64,000 nucleotides of DNA from contig DATKCK010000099.1 in NCBI GenBank assembly GCA_035513215.1, forward strand, positions 16,196-80,195, written 5' to 3'. Below are positions 25,286-32,821 of this stretch, in pieces (the first letter of the stretch is position 1; each line of letters starts with the position of its first letter). This DNA comes from DATCZB01 sp035513215. Its GTDB lineage: Bacteria; Pseudomonadota; Gammaproteobacteria; Steroidobacterales; Rariloculaceae. The notes below the pieces were generated by a model that saw only the letters and a list, made by a program, of their open reading frames with translations, ran no database searches and was not told where the DNA came from. Made by a program: the position numbers and the translations under genes.

Positions 25286-26703
25286 GACGATGCCCCGAGA
25301 CGGCGCTCGTTGTCGCGACGCGGCTTCAGCCACATCTGCTCGATCCACAGCGGCATGAAGATCGGAATGTCATAGATACGCGAGAGCACGTCGCCGGCCT
25401 TCGTGAAGAGTCCGGCGACGAGGCGCAGCACGAGCTGCAACAGCTTGAGCGTGCCGATGCCGAGCATGCCGAGCACGGTTCGCGACGAATGCACGAAAGC
25501 CTCGAGCGGCAGCGCGACGAAGACGAGCGCGAACGGCAGCGTGAAGCCCATGCCCATCTGCGCCGCCGTCGTTATCCACGCGTAGTCGCTCGTGATCACG
25601 GCCTCGCCGCCGCGCAGGATCGCCGTCGTCGCGAGCTCGTCCTGCATCAGGATCTCGCGCATGTAGGCGAGCCCGGCCTCGACCGAGGCGAGCAGGAACA
25701 GGATCGTGAGCGTCGTCCAGATCATGCGCACGCGCATCTTGTCGGGCAGGGCGCCGATGACGGGAAAGAGCCGCGTGATCCTGAGCGACTCCATCAGGAA
25801 CAGGCCCATCGAGATCTCGACCATGATGATGACGAGCGCGGCGATGTCGGCCGTGCGAAAGCCGCCGATGAAGTTCGTGCCGCCGACCATCTCGGCCATC
25901 GGCCGGGCAATCAGCGAGAAGTTGATCGCCGCGCCGCCGACGGCGATCGCCAGCACCAGCCCCGAGATGAAGAACTGGACCACCGAGGACGAGGACAGCA
26001 CGGATACGGCTCGGTCCGTGCCGCGCGAGATTTCCTCGTACTCGGTCATGTGCCGGTCGATCGACCGCGAGCGGTGCAGCAGGCTCTCGATTCTCTTGTT
26101 GACGCTGCCGAGCGTCTGCTGGATCCGGCGCCAGTGCGGCATCATTCGGCGCAGCAGCTCGTGCCGCTCGCGGCTCAAGTCGCGGTATTCCTTCATCGCG
26201 CCCTCATGCGCCTTGACCAGCGACTTGTGAATGTCGGCGAGGATGTCGCCGACCATCGCGTCCTTGCCGCCCGGTATCTTGGCGACGGCATCGACGGCCT
26301 TGACCCAGCCGGGCGGATCGGGCGGCACGTCGACGGCGCGTTGATGATCCTCCTCGATCCGCGAGATCGCATCGCTCAGGGAGCGCTGCAGGGCCGGGTA
26401 GCCCGCGAGATCGCGATGCACGCTGTCGCCGACGCGGTCGAACTCTCGCTCGATGATCCGCTCCTTGGCTTCCTGCCCGGCCGCGAGCAGCACCTCGCGA
26501 TTGCGCTGGCCGAGCTTCTGCTCGGCGCTGGCCGCCGCCTGGGCCGCGAGGCTGAAGGCATCATGCAGCGCGTCGCAAAGCGTGCCGATCACCTTGTGCG
26601 CCGAGGCGCGCGCGAGATAGAGCACGGCCACGGCCACGACCAGCCAAAGCAGCAAGGAAATGAACGGCACGGGCGTGATCCCGAGCAAGTCTCCCCAAGA
26701 CAT
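25282..26703 (-). CDS. Multi-pass membrane protein with coiled coil, head of c-di-GMP riboswitch operon
   Basis: The 473-aa protein starts at ATG 26703 with GGGAGG 8 nt upstream. It has one helix near the N-terminus (FISLLLWLVVAVAVLYLA), a long charged, helical region (about 40-235, with RERHELLRRMMPHWRRIQQ-type heptads), then about four helices: SGLVLAIAVGGAAINFSLIA, ALVIIMVEISMGLFLMESL, TLTILFLLASVEAGLAYM and MGFTLPFALVFVALPLEAF. The family is not recognised. The architecture suggests a membrane scaffold or channel. Expression is likely controlled by the c-di-GMP-I riboswitch in its leader, and a VWA lipoprotein gene follows with overlapping codons. Confidence 0.75.
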   Translation of the reverse strand: MSWGDLLGITPVPFISLLLWLVVAVAVLYLARASAHKVIGTLCDALHDAFSLAAQAAASAEQKLGQRNREVLLAAGQEAKERIIEREFDRVGDSVHRDLAGYPALQRSLSDAISRIEEDHQRAVDVPPDPPGWVKAVDAVAKIPGGKDAMVGDILADIHKSLVKAHEGAMKEYRDLSRERHELLRRMMPHWRRIQQTLGSVNKRIESLLHRSRSIDRHMTEYEEISRGTDRAVSVLSSSSVVQFFISGLVLAIAVGGAAINFSLIARPMAEMVGGTNFIGGFRTADIAALVIIMVEISMGLFLMESLRITRLFPVIGALPDKMRVRMIWTTLTILFLLASVEAGLAYMREILMQDELATTAILRGGEAVITSDYAWITTAAQMGMGFTLPFALVFVALPLEAFVHSSRTVLGMLGIGTLKLLQLVLRLVAGLFTKAGDVLSRIYDIPIFMPLWIEQMWLKPRRDNERRLGASS

Positions 26704-26709
26704 AGCGAT

Positions 26710-26759
26710 ACCTCCCGTTGTCTCGCTACGGCATCGTTTCGCCATGGGTCGAAGGAGGT
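26710..26759 (-). promoter_or_regulatory. Possible expression platform: SD/anti-SD pairing
   Basis: On the minus strand ACCTCC (26754-26759) is perfectly complementary to GGAGGT in the ribosome binding site (26710-26715) of the downstream gene. Pairing would hide the ribosome binding site, so ligand binding upstream could switch translation. No U-tract terminator is visible, which favours translational control (inference). Confidence 0.45.
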
Positions 26760-26783
26760 GGGGCTTTCGACAGCGCTGCTGCG

Positions 26784-26866
26784 TGCCGGCAACCCCGCTG
26801 TCGTAGGTTTCCCCTTAGACCGGTGGCTTTGCGACCCCTTCTTTCGAAGGGTGTGCCTTTGCATTT
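26784..26866 (-). promoter_or_regulatory. Cyclic di-GMP-I (GEMM) riboswitch
   Basis: Read on the minus strand, the core is GGCACACC, hairpin CCCTTC-GAAA-GAAGGG, GTCGCAAAGCC, CCGGTCTAAGG-GGAAA-CCTACGAC and AGCGGGGTTGCC. These match in order the conserved parts of the GEMM-I aptamer (GGGCAAACC, GAAA tetraloop, GGGACGCAAAGCC, CCGG-CCTA stem, GCGGGGTTACC). It lies about 80 nt before the start of the membrane protein gene at 26703. Deviations (C for A in GGCAAACC, T for A in GGGACGC) are small. Confidence 0.85.
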
Positions 26867-27045
26867 CGAAGCGAGAAGGATCGTGCTGACTCGCGGCCCT
26901 GTCAATCTAAAGTGCGTGATATCAATCGAGCTTATGTCACAGGGTGAGTCGTCACGTCATCGCGATGGCAGGCGACCGGTATTGGCAGGGCCTGCGATTC
27001 GGTTTTTCGATTACCATAATCGCATCGAACAGGGGGGTGACTCGT

Positions 27046-28128
27046 ATGAAACGGCTGCCAATTGCCGCAATCTCTATCATCGGCATGCTGATGGTATCCG
27101 GGCCTTCCAGGGCTCATCACTCGATCACGGCCAATTTCGACCAGAGCCGCGCGGTCGAGATCCGTGGCCGGGTCGTCGATTTCAACTACGTGAGCCCGCA
27201 TGCCTCGATGGTCATCGACGGCATCGCTTACGAGAACGGCGAAGCGCTCTCCAACACCGTGCAGCGCTGGGAGATCGAGTCGAGCGCGGTCAAGGGGCTC
27301 GCGGGACGCGGCATCATGGCCGATACCTTTCAGCCGGGCGACGAGATCATCGTGCGCGGATCGCCGCATCGCCGCGGTCTCAATCGCATGAACTCGAGCG
27401 ACTTTCTCGAGGCCGACGGCAGCTCGCTGGATCTCAGGACAGCCTCACGCGGTGGTCCGGTTGTCGTGCCCGACGCCGAGGGCGCGCGCCGCGTCGAAGG
27501 CCGCTGGACGCCGCCGTTTCAGCCGGCAGGGGACAGGTCGGCGCTGCCGCTGAACGAAGCCGGCCTCGAGGCGTGGAGCAACTACGTTCAGAACGACTCC
27601 CCGGCAAACACGTGTGAGCCGATGAGTTTCCCAGTCGTCATGAACGCGCCGAGCTACTTCGTCGACATCCGTTTCGGCGAGGGGCAGGCCGTCATACGCA
27701 ACGAGGCCTACGACATCGAGCGCACCGTGCCGCTCGGGGATACCTACGCGCCGGCCGATCCCGAGGGCCAATGGGGCAACGTGCGCGGTCGCATCGATGG
27801 CGACCACCTCGTGGTCGAGAGCAGGGACTATCCGCCCTCGCGGTGGGGCCTCGGCGCCGCGACGCAGATCAACGGCGGCGGGGCGGATGTGCCGTCGAGC
27901 GAGCGCAAGACGCTGATCGAGCGCTTCTCGACCAGCGAGTACGGTCTCGAGCTCCACTACGACTACGTTCTTTTCGATCCGGCATACATGAGCGGCGAGC
28001 ACGAGGCGCACGTCACCCTGAGGCGCGTCGCCGACGACGCGCCGTGGTCCGACTACAACTGCAACGTCGCCTCGGCGCGACAGTTCTCGCGCGCGCCGGG
28101 CGAGAGCGTCCTTTCGCCGGAGGATTAG
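27046..28128 (+). CDS. DUF6152-like secreted protein
   Basis: The 360-aa protein starts at ATG 27046 with GGGGGG about 11 nt upstream and has a signal peptide (AAISIIGMLMVSGPSRA). The mature N-terminus HHSITANFDQSRAVEIRGRV and DFNYVSPHASMVIDG matches the DUF6152 beta domain, which often begins AHHS. A second beta region (about 200-340) has YFVDIRFGEGQAVIRNE and the C-terminal CNV. It is probably a periplasmic or surface protein of unknown role. It is divergent from the riboswitch operon, and its 3' end overlaps the convergent NTF2-like gene by 4 nt. Confidence 0.7.
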   Translation: MKRLPIAAISIIGMLMVSGPSRAHHSITANFDQSRAVEIRGRVVDFNYVSPHASMVIDGIAYENGEALSNTVQRWEIESSAVKGLAGRGIMADTFQPGDEIIVRGSPHRRGLNRMNSSDFLEADGSSLDLRTASRGGPVVVPDAEGARRVEGRWTPPFQPAGDRSALPLNEAGLEAWSNYVQNDSPANTCEPMSFPVVMNAPSYFVDIRFGEGQAVIRNEAYDIERTVPLGDTYAPADPEGQWGNVRGRIDGDHLVVESRDYPPSRWGLGAATQINGGGADVPSSERKTLIERFSTSEYGLELHYDYVLFDPAYMSGEHEAHVTLRRVADDAPWSDYNCNVASARQFSRAPGESVLSPED

Positions 28129-28619
28129 TCCTCGGGCTGCACGTTACGCGAGCGAATCAGCCAGCCTTCGTCGGTTCGCACGAGCTCGTCGACGCCGCGG
28201 CCGGCGGCGGCAACGCGCGGCTGCCCGCCTGCGGCGGCGCCGAACACCGTCATCCAGTACGAGTGGTAACGGGCGTGATCGGCATCGATGAACTCGATCG
28301 AATGGTTCGCGATTACGTGATACATGGCCGGGCTTTCGGCCGTGCGCGCTTCCGCGAGCCCCGAGACCATGGCCTTCAGCCCTTCCCGGCCGCGCGTCGC
28401 GTTGGCGCCCGCCCCGAACTGTCCGTCCTCCGTGAACACGGTGGCGTAGGTTTCGGCGTCGAGCGAGTCGAGAGCGCGAACATAACGCCACATCAGCGCC
28501 TCGATCTCGGCCCGGTCCTGCGCTTCCCTCAGCGCCGTCGCATCGTCTGCCGCAACCGGCGAGCTGAGCCCGATGGCTAGAATCCCTGACACTAATACGC
28601 TACAGATACTTGATTTCAT
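28125..28619 (-). CDS. Secreted SnoaL/NTF2-like protein
   Basis: The 164-aa protein starts at ATG 28619 (GGGAAC upstream, weak); ATG 28634 is also possible. The signal peptide (ICSVLVSGILAIGLSSPVAA) is followed by an NTF2-like fold: helix EAQDRAEIEALMWRYVRALD, YATVFTEDGQFGAG, helix GREGLKAMVSGLAEA, then strands with MYHVIANHSIEFIDADHA and SYWMTVFGA. Members bind small ligands or act as isomerases or hydratases. The family cannot fix the substrate. It lies tail to tail with the DUF6152 gene. Confidence 0.8.
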   Translation of the reverse strand: MKSSICSVLVSGILAIGLSSPVAADDATALREAQDRAEIEALMWRYVRALDSLDAETYATVFTEDGQFGAGANATRGREGLKAMVSGLAEARTAESPAMYHVIANHSIEFIDADHARYHSYWMTVFGAAAGGQPRVAAAGRGVDELVRTDEGWLIRSRNVQPED

Positions 28620-28813
28620 TTTGTTTGTTCCCATCTTGCCGATCGGCGATTCCGACCTCGATCGGGTCCAGCTTAGATCAAGCGCCGTCGATCGGAAACT
28701 GCCGCCGCGCGGCGCGTATCGAGCGGCCCGAGCACCGGATGGCACGCCGGCGCGGCTGTTCCGACGCGCGGCCGGCTGGTTATACTGACCCGATAGCAGT
28801 CAGGGGGATTCCG

Positions 28814-29413
28814 ATGCGCAAGAAATCCGGCTTCGCCATAGTCAGCGTTGCTCTCGTCGTGCTCACCGCCTGCGGCGGCGACCCGTCTCCGCCCGTTTCC
28901 GGCGATGGCCAGCAGTTGCTGTTCGACGGCAGCTCGCTCGACCACTTCACCGTGCTCGGGGACGCGAACTGGCGCATCGAGGAGTCGGCCGCCGTGGCCG
29001 ACGAGAGCACTACGCCGAGCTGGCTCGTGACGAATCAGGACTACGACGACTTCGAGCTCGAGCTCGAGTTCTGGGTCAACACCGAGGCCAACAGCGGCGT
29101 GTTCCTGCGCTGTCAGGATCGCGAGGCGATCAGCGACACCTCGTGCTACGAAGTCAACATCTTCGACACCCGGGCCGATCAGACCTATCGCACGGGCGGT
29201 ATTGTCAATCTCGTCGAGCCGGACGAGTTCGTGTACACGGGCGGCCAGTGGAATCGCTACGAGATCACGGCGAGCGGCAATCGCCTGCAGGTCACGCTGA
29301 ATGGCCGGGACCTCGTCGACGTCGAGGACTCGCAGTTTGCGAGCGGCCCGATCGCCTTGCAGTACGGGTCGGGCGACGTGAGGTTTCGTAACGTCAGGGT
29401 TCGCCCGCTTTAG
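28814..29413 (+). CDS. DUF1080 (3-keto-disaccharide hydrolase-like) lipoprotein
   Basis: The 199-aa protein starts at ATG 28814 with GGGGG upstream. Its lipoprotein signal ends VLTACGG. The mature domain has the concanavalin-like DUF1080 pattern: LLFDGSSLDHFTVLGDANWR, SWLVTNQDYDDFELELEFWV, NSGVFLRCQ, WNRYEITASGNRLQVTLNG and GPIALQYGSGDVRFRNVRVR at the C-terminus. The family includes 3-keto-disaccharide hydrolases that act on glycans outside the cell. It heads a compact run of plus-strand genes. Confidence 0.85.
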   Translation: MRKKSGFAIVSVALVVLTACGGDPSPPVSGDGQQLLFDGSSLDHFTVLGDANWRIEESAAVADESTTPSWLVTNQDYDDFELELEFWVNTEANSGVFLRCQDREAISDTSCYEVNIFDTRADQTYRTGGIVNLVEPDEFVYTGGQWNRYEITASGNRLQVTLNGRDLVDVEDSQFASGPIALQYGSGDVRFRNVRVRPL

Positions 29414-29416
29414 ACC

Positions 29417-30013
29417 ATGCCGGACTCGCCACACGTCGTTCGCGGCTCCTACCGGCGGTTCCTGCTGAGCTGGCTGGACAATCCCTTCGGCGTCGGGGCC
29501 GTCGCGCCGAGCGGCCGCCCGCTGGCCCGAATGATGACGCAGGAGCTGGGACCCGGCGATCGCGTCCTCGAGCTTGGCCCCGGAACCGGCACGCTGACGC
29601 AGGCGATTCTGGCCCGAGGCGTCGCCTGCCAGGAACTGTTCCTGCTCGAGCGCTGCCCCGGCTTCGCCGAACTGCTCGAGCGCAAGTTTCCCGGCGCTAC
29701 CGTCCTTTGCGGTGACGCGACGGTCAGGCAGGACGGACTCGTGCCGCACCACGGCACGATCGACTTCATCGTAAGCGGCCTGCCGCTCGTGCTTTTTTCC
29801 CGCGACCAGAAGTACCGGCTGCTGCGGGAGGCGTTTCGCCTGCTCAAGGCAGGGGGCGCGTTCTTCCAGTTCACCTACGGCGGACGTTGTCCGCTCGACC
29901 GGCGTCATCTCGAGCGGCTCGGTCTCGAGGCCCGCTGTATCGGGTTCATCGCGCTCAACGTGCCGCCGGCTTTCGTCTATCGGATCTCGCGAGCCGAGGC
30001 GTCGTCGCGATGA
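29417..30013 (+). CDS. PmtA-like phospholipid N-methyltransferase / class I SAM methyltransferase
   Basis: The 198-aa protein has N-terminal VGAVAPSGRPLARMM, typical of phospholipid N-methyltransferases, then motif I VLELGPGTGTLTQAIL (about 50), acidic VLCGDATV, and IDFIVSGLPLVLF (motif IV) before RLLKAGGAFFQFTYGG. It likely uses SAM to methylate phosphatidylethanolamine at the membrane, but an rRNA dimethylase-like role cannot be excluded from sequence alone. Its ATG is 3 nt after the previous stop, and its end overlaps the next gene by 4 nt. Confidence 0.75.
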   Translation: MPDSPHVVRGSYRRFLLSWLDNPFGVGAVAPSGRPLARMMTQELGPGDRVLELGPGTGTLTQAILARGVACQELFLLERCPGFAELLERKFPGATVLCGDATVRQDGLVPHHGTIDFIVSGLPLVLFSRDQKYRLLREAFRLLKAGGAFFQFTYGGRCPLDRRHLERLGLEARCIGFIALNVPPAFVYRISRAEASSR

Positions 30014-31248
30014 CCGGGCGGCATCCGCAAAGCTTCGTCGTGCTCGCGACAGCCGTCGTTCTTGCCGCCTGCGTCGGCGGCTGCTCCAGCGAGCCCGAGA
30101 GCTCGCTGATCGCGTTTCCGGGCGCGCCGGGCAGCGCACAACCGCGCCTTGCGAGCGATCTCGACGGCTCGGTCTTGCTTAGCTGGCTCGAGCCCGAGGG
30201 CAATCAGCGCGTGCTCAAGTTTGCGCGCGTCGATGCGGGCGGTGTCGCGGCATCGCGCGAGGTCGTCCGCAGCGAGCGCATGTTCGTGAACTGGGCCGAC
30301 TTTCCATCCGTCACGCCGATTACCGATGCCCTCTGGTTCGCCCACTGGCTGCGCCGGCGGCCCGACAGCGGCGCCTACGATGTCGCGACGCGGATTTCGA
30401 CCGACGGCGGCATGAGCTGGTCGGACGCCGAGCAGATGAACGAGGACGAGGCCGAAGCCGAGCATGGCTTCGTCGAGGTCTTCCCATGGGGCGGCAACGT
30501 CGCCGCGTTTTGGCTCGACGGCCGCGAGTTCGCGAACTGGTCCTTCGACGACCCCGACGCGTTGCTCGGGACGAGTCTCAGGCTCGCGCGATACGACGCG
30601 ACGGGTGTCGCCGCAGCGCGGGAAATCGTCGACGACATGGTCTGCGACTGCTGCGCTCCCGACGTTGCGTTCACCACGGCCGGGCCGGTCGTTGCCTACC
30701 GCGATCGCACCGAGAGCGAGATTCGGGACATCGTCGTGCGCCGCTTCGAGGATGGCCGCTGGTCGGAGACGGTCGGTGTCGGCAACGAGGGCTGGTTCAT
30801 CGAAGGCTGCCCCGTCAACGGTCCGGCGATCGCGGCGCAGGGCGACGAGGTCGTCGTGGTCTGGTTCACGGCGGCCGACGGCCGCGGCCGTGTGCGGTTC
30901 GCACGCTCGCGCGACGCCGGCGCGACGTTCTCGGCTCCGATCGACGTCGATGCCGATGGCGCCTACGGGCAGCCCGACGTCGTCCTCGACAACGATGGCC
31001 GCGCAGTGCTGAGCTGGTGGCGACGAGGCGCGGAAAACGGCATCGATCTGATGGTCCGTGCCTACGACCGGGACGGCGCCGCGCGAGCAGAGCTCGCGAT
31101 CGGGCACGAGCCGGTTGGGCAGCCGGTCGACGTCCCGCAACTGATCAGGTCGCGCGACGGCTATCTCGCCGCCTGGACCACGTTCGACGACAACGGCGAC
31201 GGCGTCGCCAACGACCTCACCGTGCGGCTGGCCGCGCTGGATCTTTAG
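30010..31248 (+). CDS. Sialidase-like beta-propeller lipoprotein
   Basis: The 412-aa protein starts at ATG 30010 (ATGA overlap). The signal sequence (VVLATAVVLAACVGGC) has alternative lipobox cysteines. The mature part is made of repeated beta blades with Asp-box-like signatures (STDGGMSWSDAE, SRDAGATFSAP) and GQPDVVLDNDGRAVLSWW-type repeats. It also contains a CDCC cluster near the middle. It is probably an extracytoplasmic six-bladed propeller of the BNR/sialidase-like fold. No catalytic set can be confirmed, so enzymatic activity is uncertain. Confidence 0.75.
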   Translation: MTGRHPQSFVVLATAVVLAACVGGCSSEPESSLIAFPGAPGSAQPRLASDLDGSVLLSWLEPEGNQRVLKFARVDAGGVAASREVVRSERMFVNWADFPSVTPITDALWFAHWLRRRPDSGAYDVATRISTDGGMSWSDAEQMNEDEAEAEHGFVEVFPWGGNVAAFWLDGREFANWSFDDPDALLGTSLRLARYDATGVAAAREIVDDMVCDCCAPDVAFTTAGPVVAYRDRTESEIRDIVVRRFEDGRWSETVGVGNEGWFIEGCPVNGPAIAAQGDEVVVVWFTAADGRGRVRFARSRDAGATFSAPIDVDADGAYGQPDVVLDNDGRAVLSWWRRGAENGIDLMVRAYDRDGAARAELAIGHEPVGQPVDVPQLIRSRDGYLAAWTTFDDNGDGVANDLTVRLAALDL

Positions 31249-31250
31249 CT

Positions 31251-31994
31251 CTGACGGTCGAGCAGCTCGCCATCGTTGCCCTGGCGCTCAGCCTGGGCGG
31301 GCTGACCAAGGGTCTGATGGGCATGGGACTGCCGCTCGTCAGCATTCCGGTGCTCGCGAGCTTCATCGGCGTCGAGCAGGCCGTGCTGACCATGATTATC
31401 CCGTCGGTCGTGCTGAACTTCTATCCCGCCTACACGCACCGCGCAGGCTCAGGCGAAGTGCCGGAGCTGACACGGCTCCTGATCGGCGCGTTGCCCGGCG
31501 CGCTGGTCGGTGCCGCCGTGCTCGCGCTCGCAAGTCCGCGCTTTCTCGAGACGAGCCTCGCCGTCTGGATCTTCGCCTATCTCGCGATCAGGCTGGCACG
31601 GCCGAATTTCGGGCTGACCGATCGGTTTCGCCGGCGCTACTCGCCCGCTGTCGGGGCCGTTGCGGGCGCGCTCCAGGCGTCTACGGGTATCTCTGCGCCG
31701 ATCATCGCGCCTTACGTCAACGCGCTGAAGCTCAGACCCGAAGCCTACGTCTACGCCGTCTGCATCTGCTTCGGCACCTTTGCCGCCGCCCACCTCTGCG
31801 TCGTGACAGTGGCCGGCCTTTTGACCCGCGACATGGTTCTTCAGGGGCTCGCGGCTATCGTGCCTGCCATCATATTCATTCCGGTCGGCGTCAGGGCAAG
31901 GCGCCTGATCAGCCCCCGCGCATTCGATCTCGGCATCCGGCTCATGCTCGCCGTCGTGGGCGCGCGGCTGCTTTACGCGGCGTGGACCGGTTGA
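31251..31994 (+). CDS. TauE/SafE family permease, apparent CTG start
   Basis: The 247-aa membrane protein has about eight hydrophobic segments. Its N-terminus (LAIVALALSLGGLTKGLMGM then LPLVSIPVLASF) and middle (ALPGALVGAAVLALASPRF, TGISAPIIAPYV) match TauE/SafE sulfonate or sulfite exporters. The reading frame has no ATG, GTG or TTG before the first helix; the CTG 2 nt after the previous stop is the only sensible start. Starting at the internal ATG (about residue 24) would cut off the first helix. It may be translated by coupling to the upstream gene. Confidence 0.78.
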   Translation: MTVEQLAIVALALSLGGLTKGLMGMGLPLVSIPVLASFIGVEQAVLTMIIPSVVLNFYPAYTHRAGSGEVPELTRLLIGALPGALVGAAVLALASPRFLETSLAVWIFAYLAIRLARPNFGLTDRFRRRYSPAVGAVAGALQASTGISAPIIAPYVNALKLRPEAYVYAVCICFGTFAAAHLCVVTVAGLLTRDMVLQGLAAIVPAIIFIPVGVRARRLISPRAFDLGIRLMLAVVGARLLYAAWTG

Positions 31995-32052
31995 TTGACA
32001 TGCCTCGAACCACAAAGTACGCTGAGCGGCGTTGGAGGGATAGCAGTCGACG

Positions 32053-32397
32053 ATGGCGCAAACCAATCCACCTTTCATGAGCGGCGTGCCGGAGCTTCTG
32101 GTGCTCCGCCTGCTGGCACGGCAGGAGATGTACGGTTACGAGATCGTGCGCGCCGTCAGGCTCGTTACCGGCGAGGCGATCACCCTCGGCGAAGGGGTCA
32201 TCTACCCCGTACTGCACGGGCTCGAGAGGAGCGGGGCGGTCAGGGCCAAGCGCAAGGCTGTCAACGGCAGAACGCGCGTTTACTACAGCCTGACGACGAA
32301 AGGACGGTTGCGTTTCGACCGCTTGACGAACGAATGGGATCGCATCAGCGGCGGCATCCATTCCGCCTTGGGTGACCGGGAGCATGCAAACGCTTAG
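32053..32397 (+). CDS. PadR-family transcriptional regulator
   Basis: The 114-aa protein has the PadR winged helix: LLVLRLLARQEMYGYEIVRA, GEGVIYPVLHGLERSGAV and RTRVYYSLTTKGRLRFDRL. GGAGGGA lies upstream at a rather long spacing. PadR proteins repress nearby genes in response to small molecules. The next gene overlaps it and encodes a membrane protein of the type that often accompanies PadR regulators. Confidence 0.9.
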   Translation: MAQTNPPFMSGVPELLVLRLLARQEMYGYEIVRAVRLVTGEAITLGEGVIYPVLHGLERSGAVRAKRKAVNGRTRVYYSLTTKGRLRFDRLTNEWDRISGGIHSALGDREHANA

Positions 32398-32818
32398 CTT
32401 CGAGAAGCTTGCACGAGAGCTCGAAGCGGTGGGAGCCGCGCCGTCGGTCATTGCGCGAATCACTCAGGAACTAAAGGATCACTGCGCCGATGCCGAGCTG
32501 GCCGCGCTCGAGCGCGGCCTGAGCCCGGACCAAGCGCGGCGGCAGGCGCGCGAAGACCTCGGCTCGTCCGCTGCGATCGTCCAGGCCGTGGCCTCGCATC
32601 CACAGCTGCTCGACTGGCGGCACCGTTGGCCGCAATCGGCGCGATGCGTGGATTCACTGGCCTGGTATCTCGCGCTGCCGGCCGCGCCGTTCGTCTATTG
32701 TACCTCGCATCCGGCGTTCGTCGTGCGCTGGGGCTTGTCTTCGAGCCTCGCTGTCTGCATCACGGGCTCGATCCTGTTCGCGATGCAGTGGCTCATTTTG
32801 GTCAGCGGCAGCTTGTAA
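32384..32818 (+). CDS. PadR-associated membrane protein
   Basis: The 144-aa protein (start ATG 32384; GTG 32372 possible) overlaps padR by 14 nt. The N-terminal half is a helical domain (LARELEAVGAAPSVIARITQ, HCADAELAALERGLSPDQA) like the permease-prefix domain seen with PadR regulators. Two hydrophobic helices follow (LAWYLALPAAPFVYC and VRWGLSSSLAVCITGSILFA). It probably acts with PadR in sensing or signalling at the membrane. The family is not firmly named. Confidence 0.65.
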   Translation: MQTLSFEKLARELEAVGAAPSVIARITQELKDHCADAELAALERGLSPDQARRQAREDLGSSAAIVQAVASHPQLLDWRHRWPQSARCVDSLAWYLALPAAPFVYCTSHPAFVVRWGLSSSLAVCITGSILFAMQWLILVSGSL

Positions 32819-32821
32819 TCC

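Larger units (their letters stand above)
26704..27045. other. Intergenic region holding a c-di-GMP riboswitch and divergent promoters
   Basis: The left part is the 5' leader of the minus-strand operon, including the riboswitch (26784-26866) and the SD/anti-SD pair. The right part (about 26880-27045) should hold the promoters of the operon and of the divergent DUF6152 gene. No ORF is supported. Confidence 0.6.

Noticed and set aside
25489..26889. Plus-strand frame of 466 codons
   Set aside because: It is antisense to the riboswitch-led membrane gene, with Arg/Asp/His-rich shadow composition.
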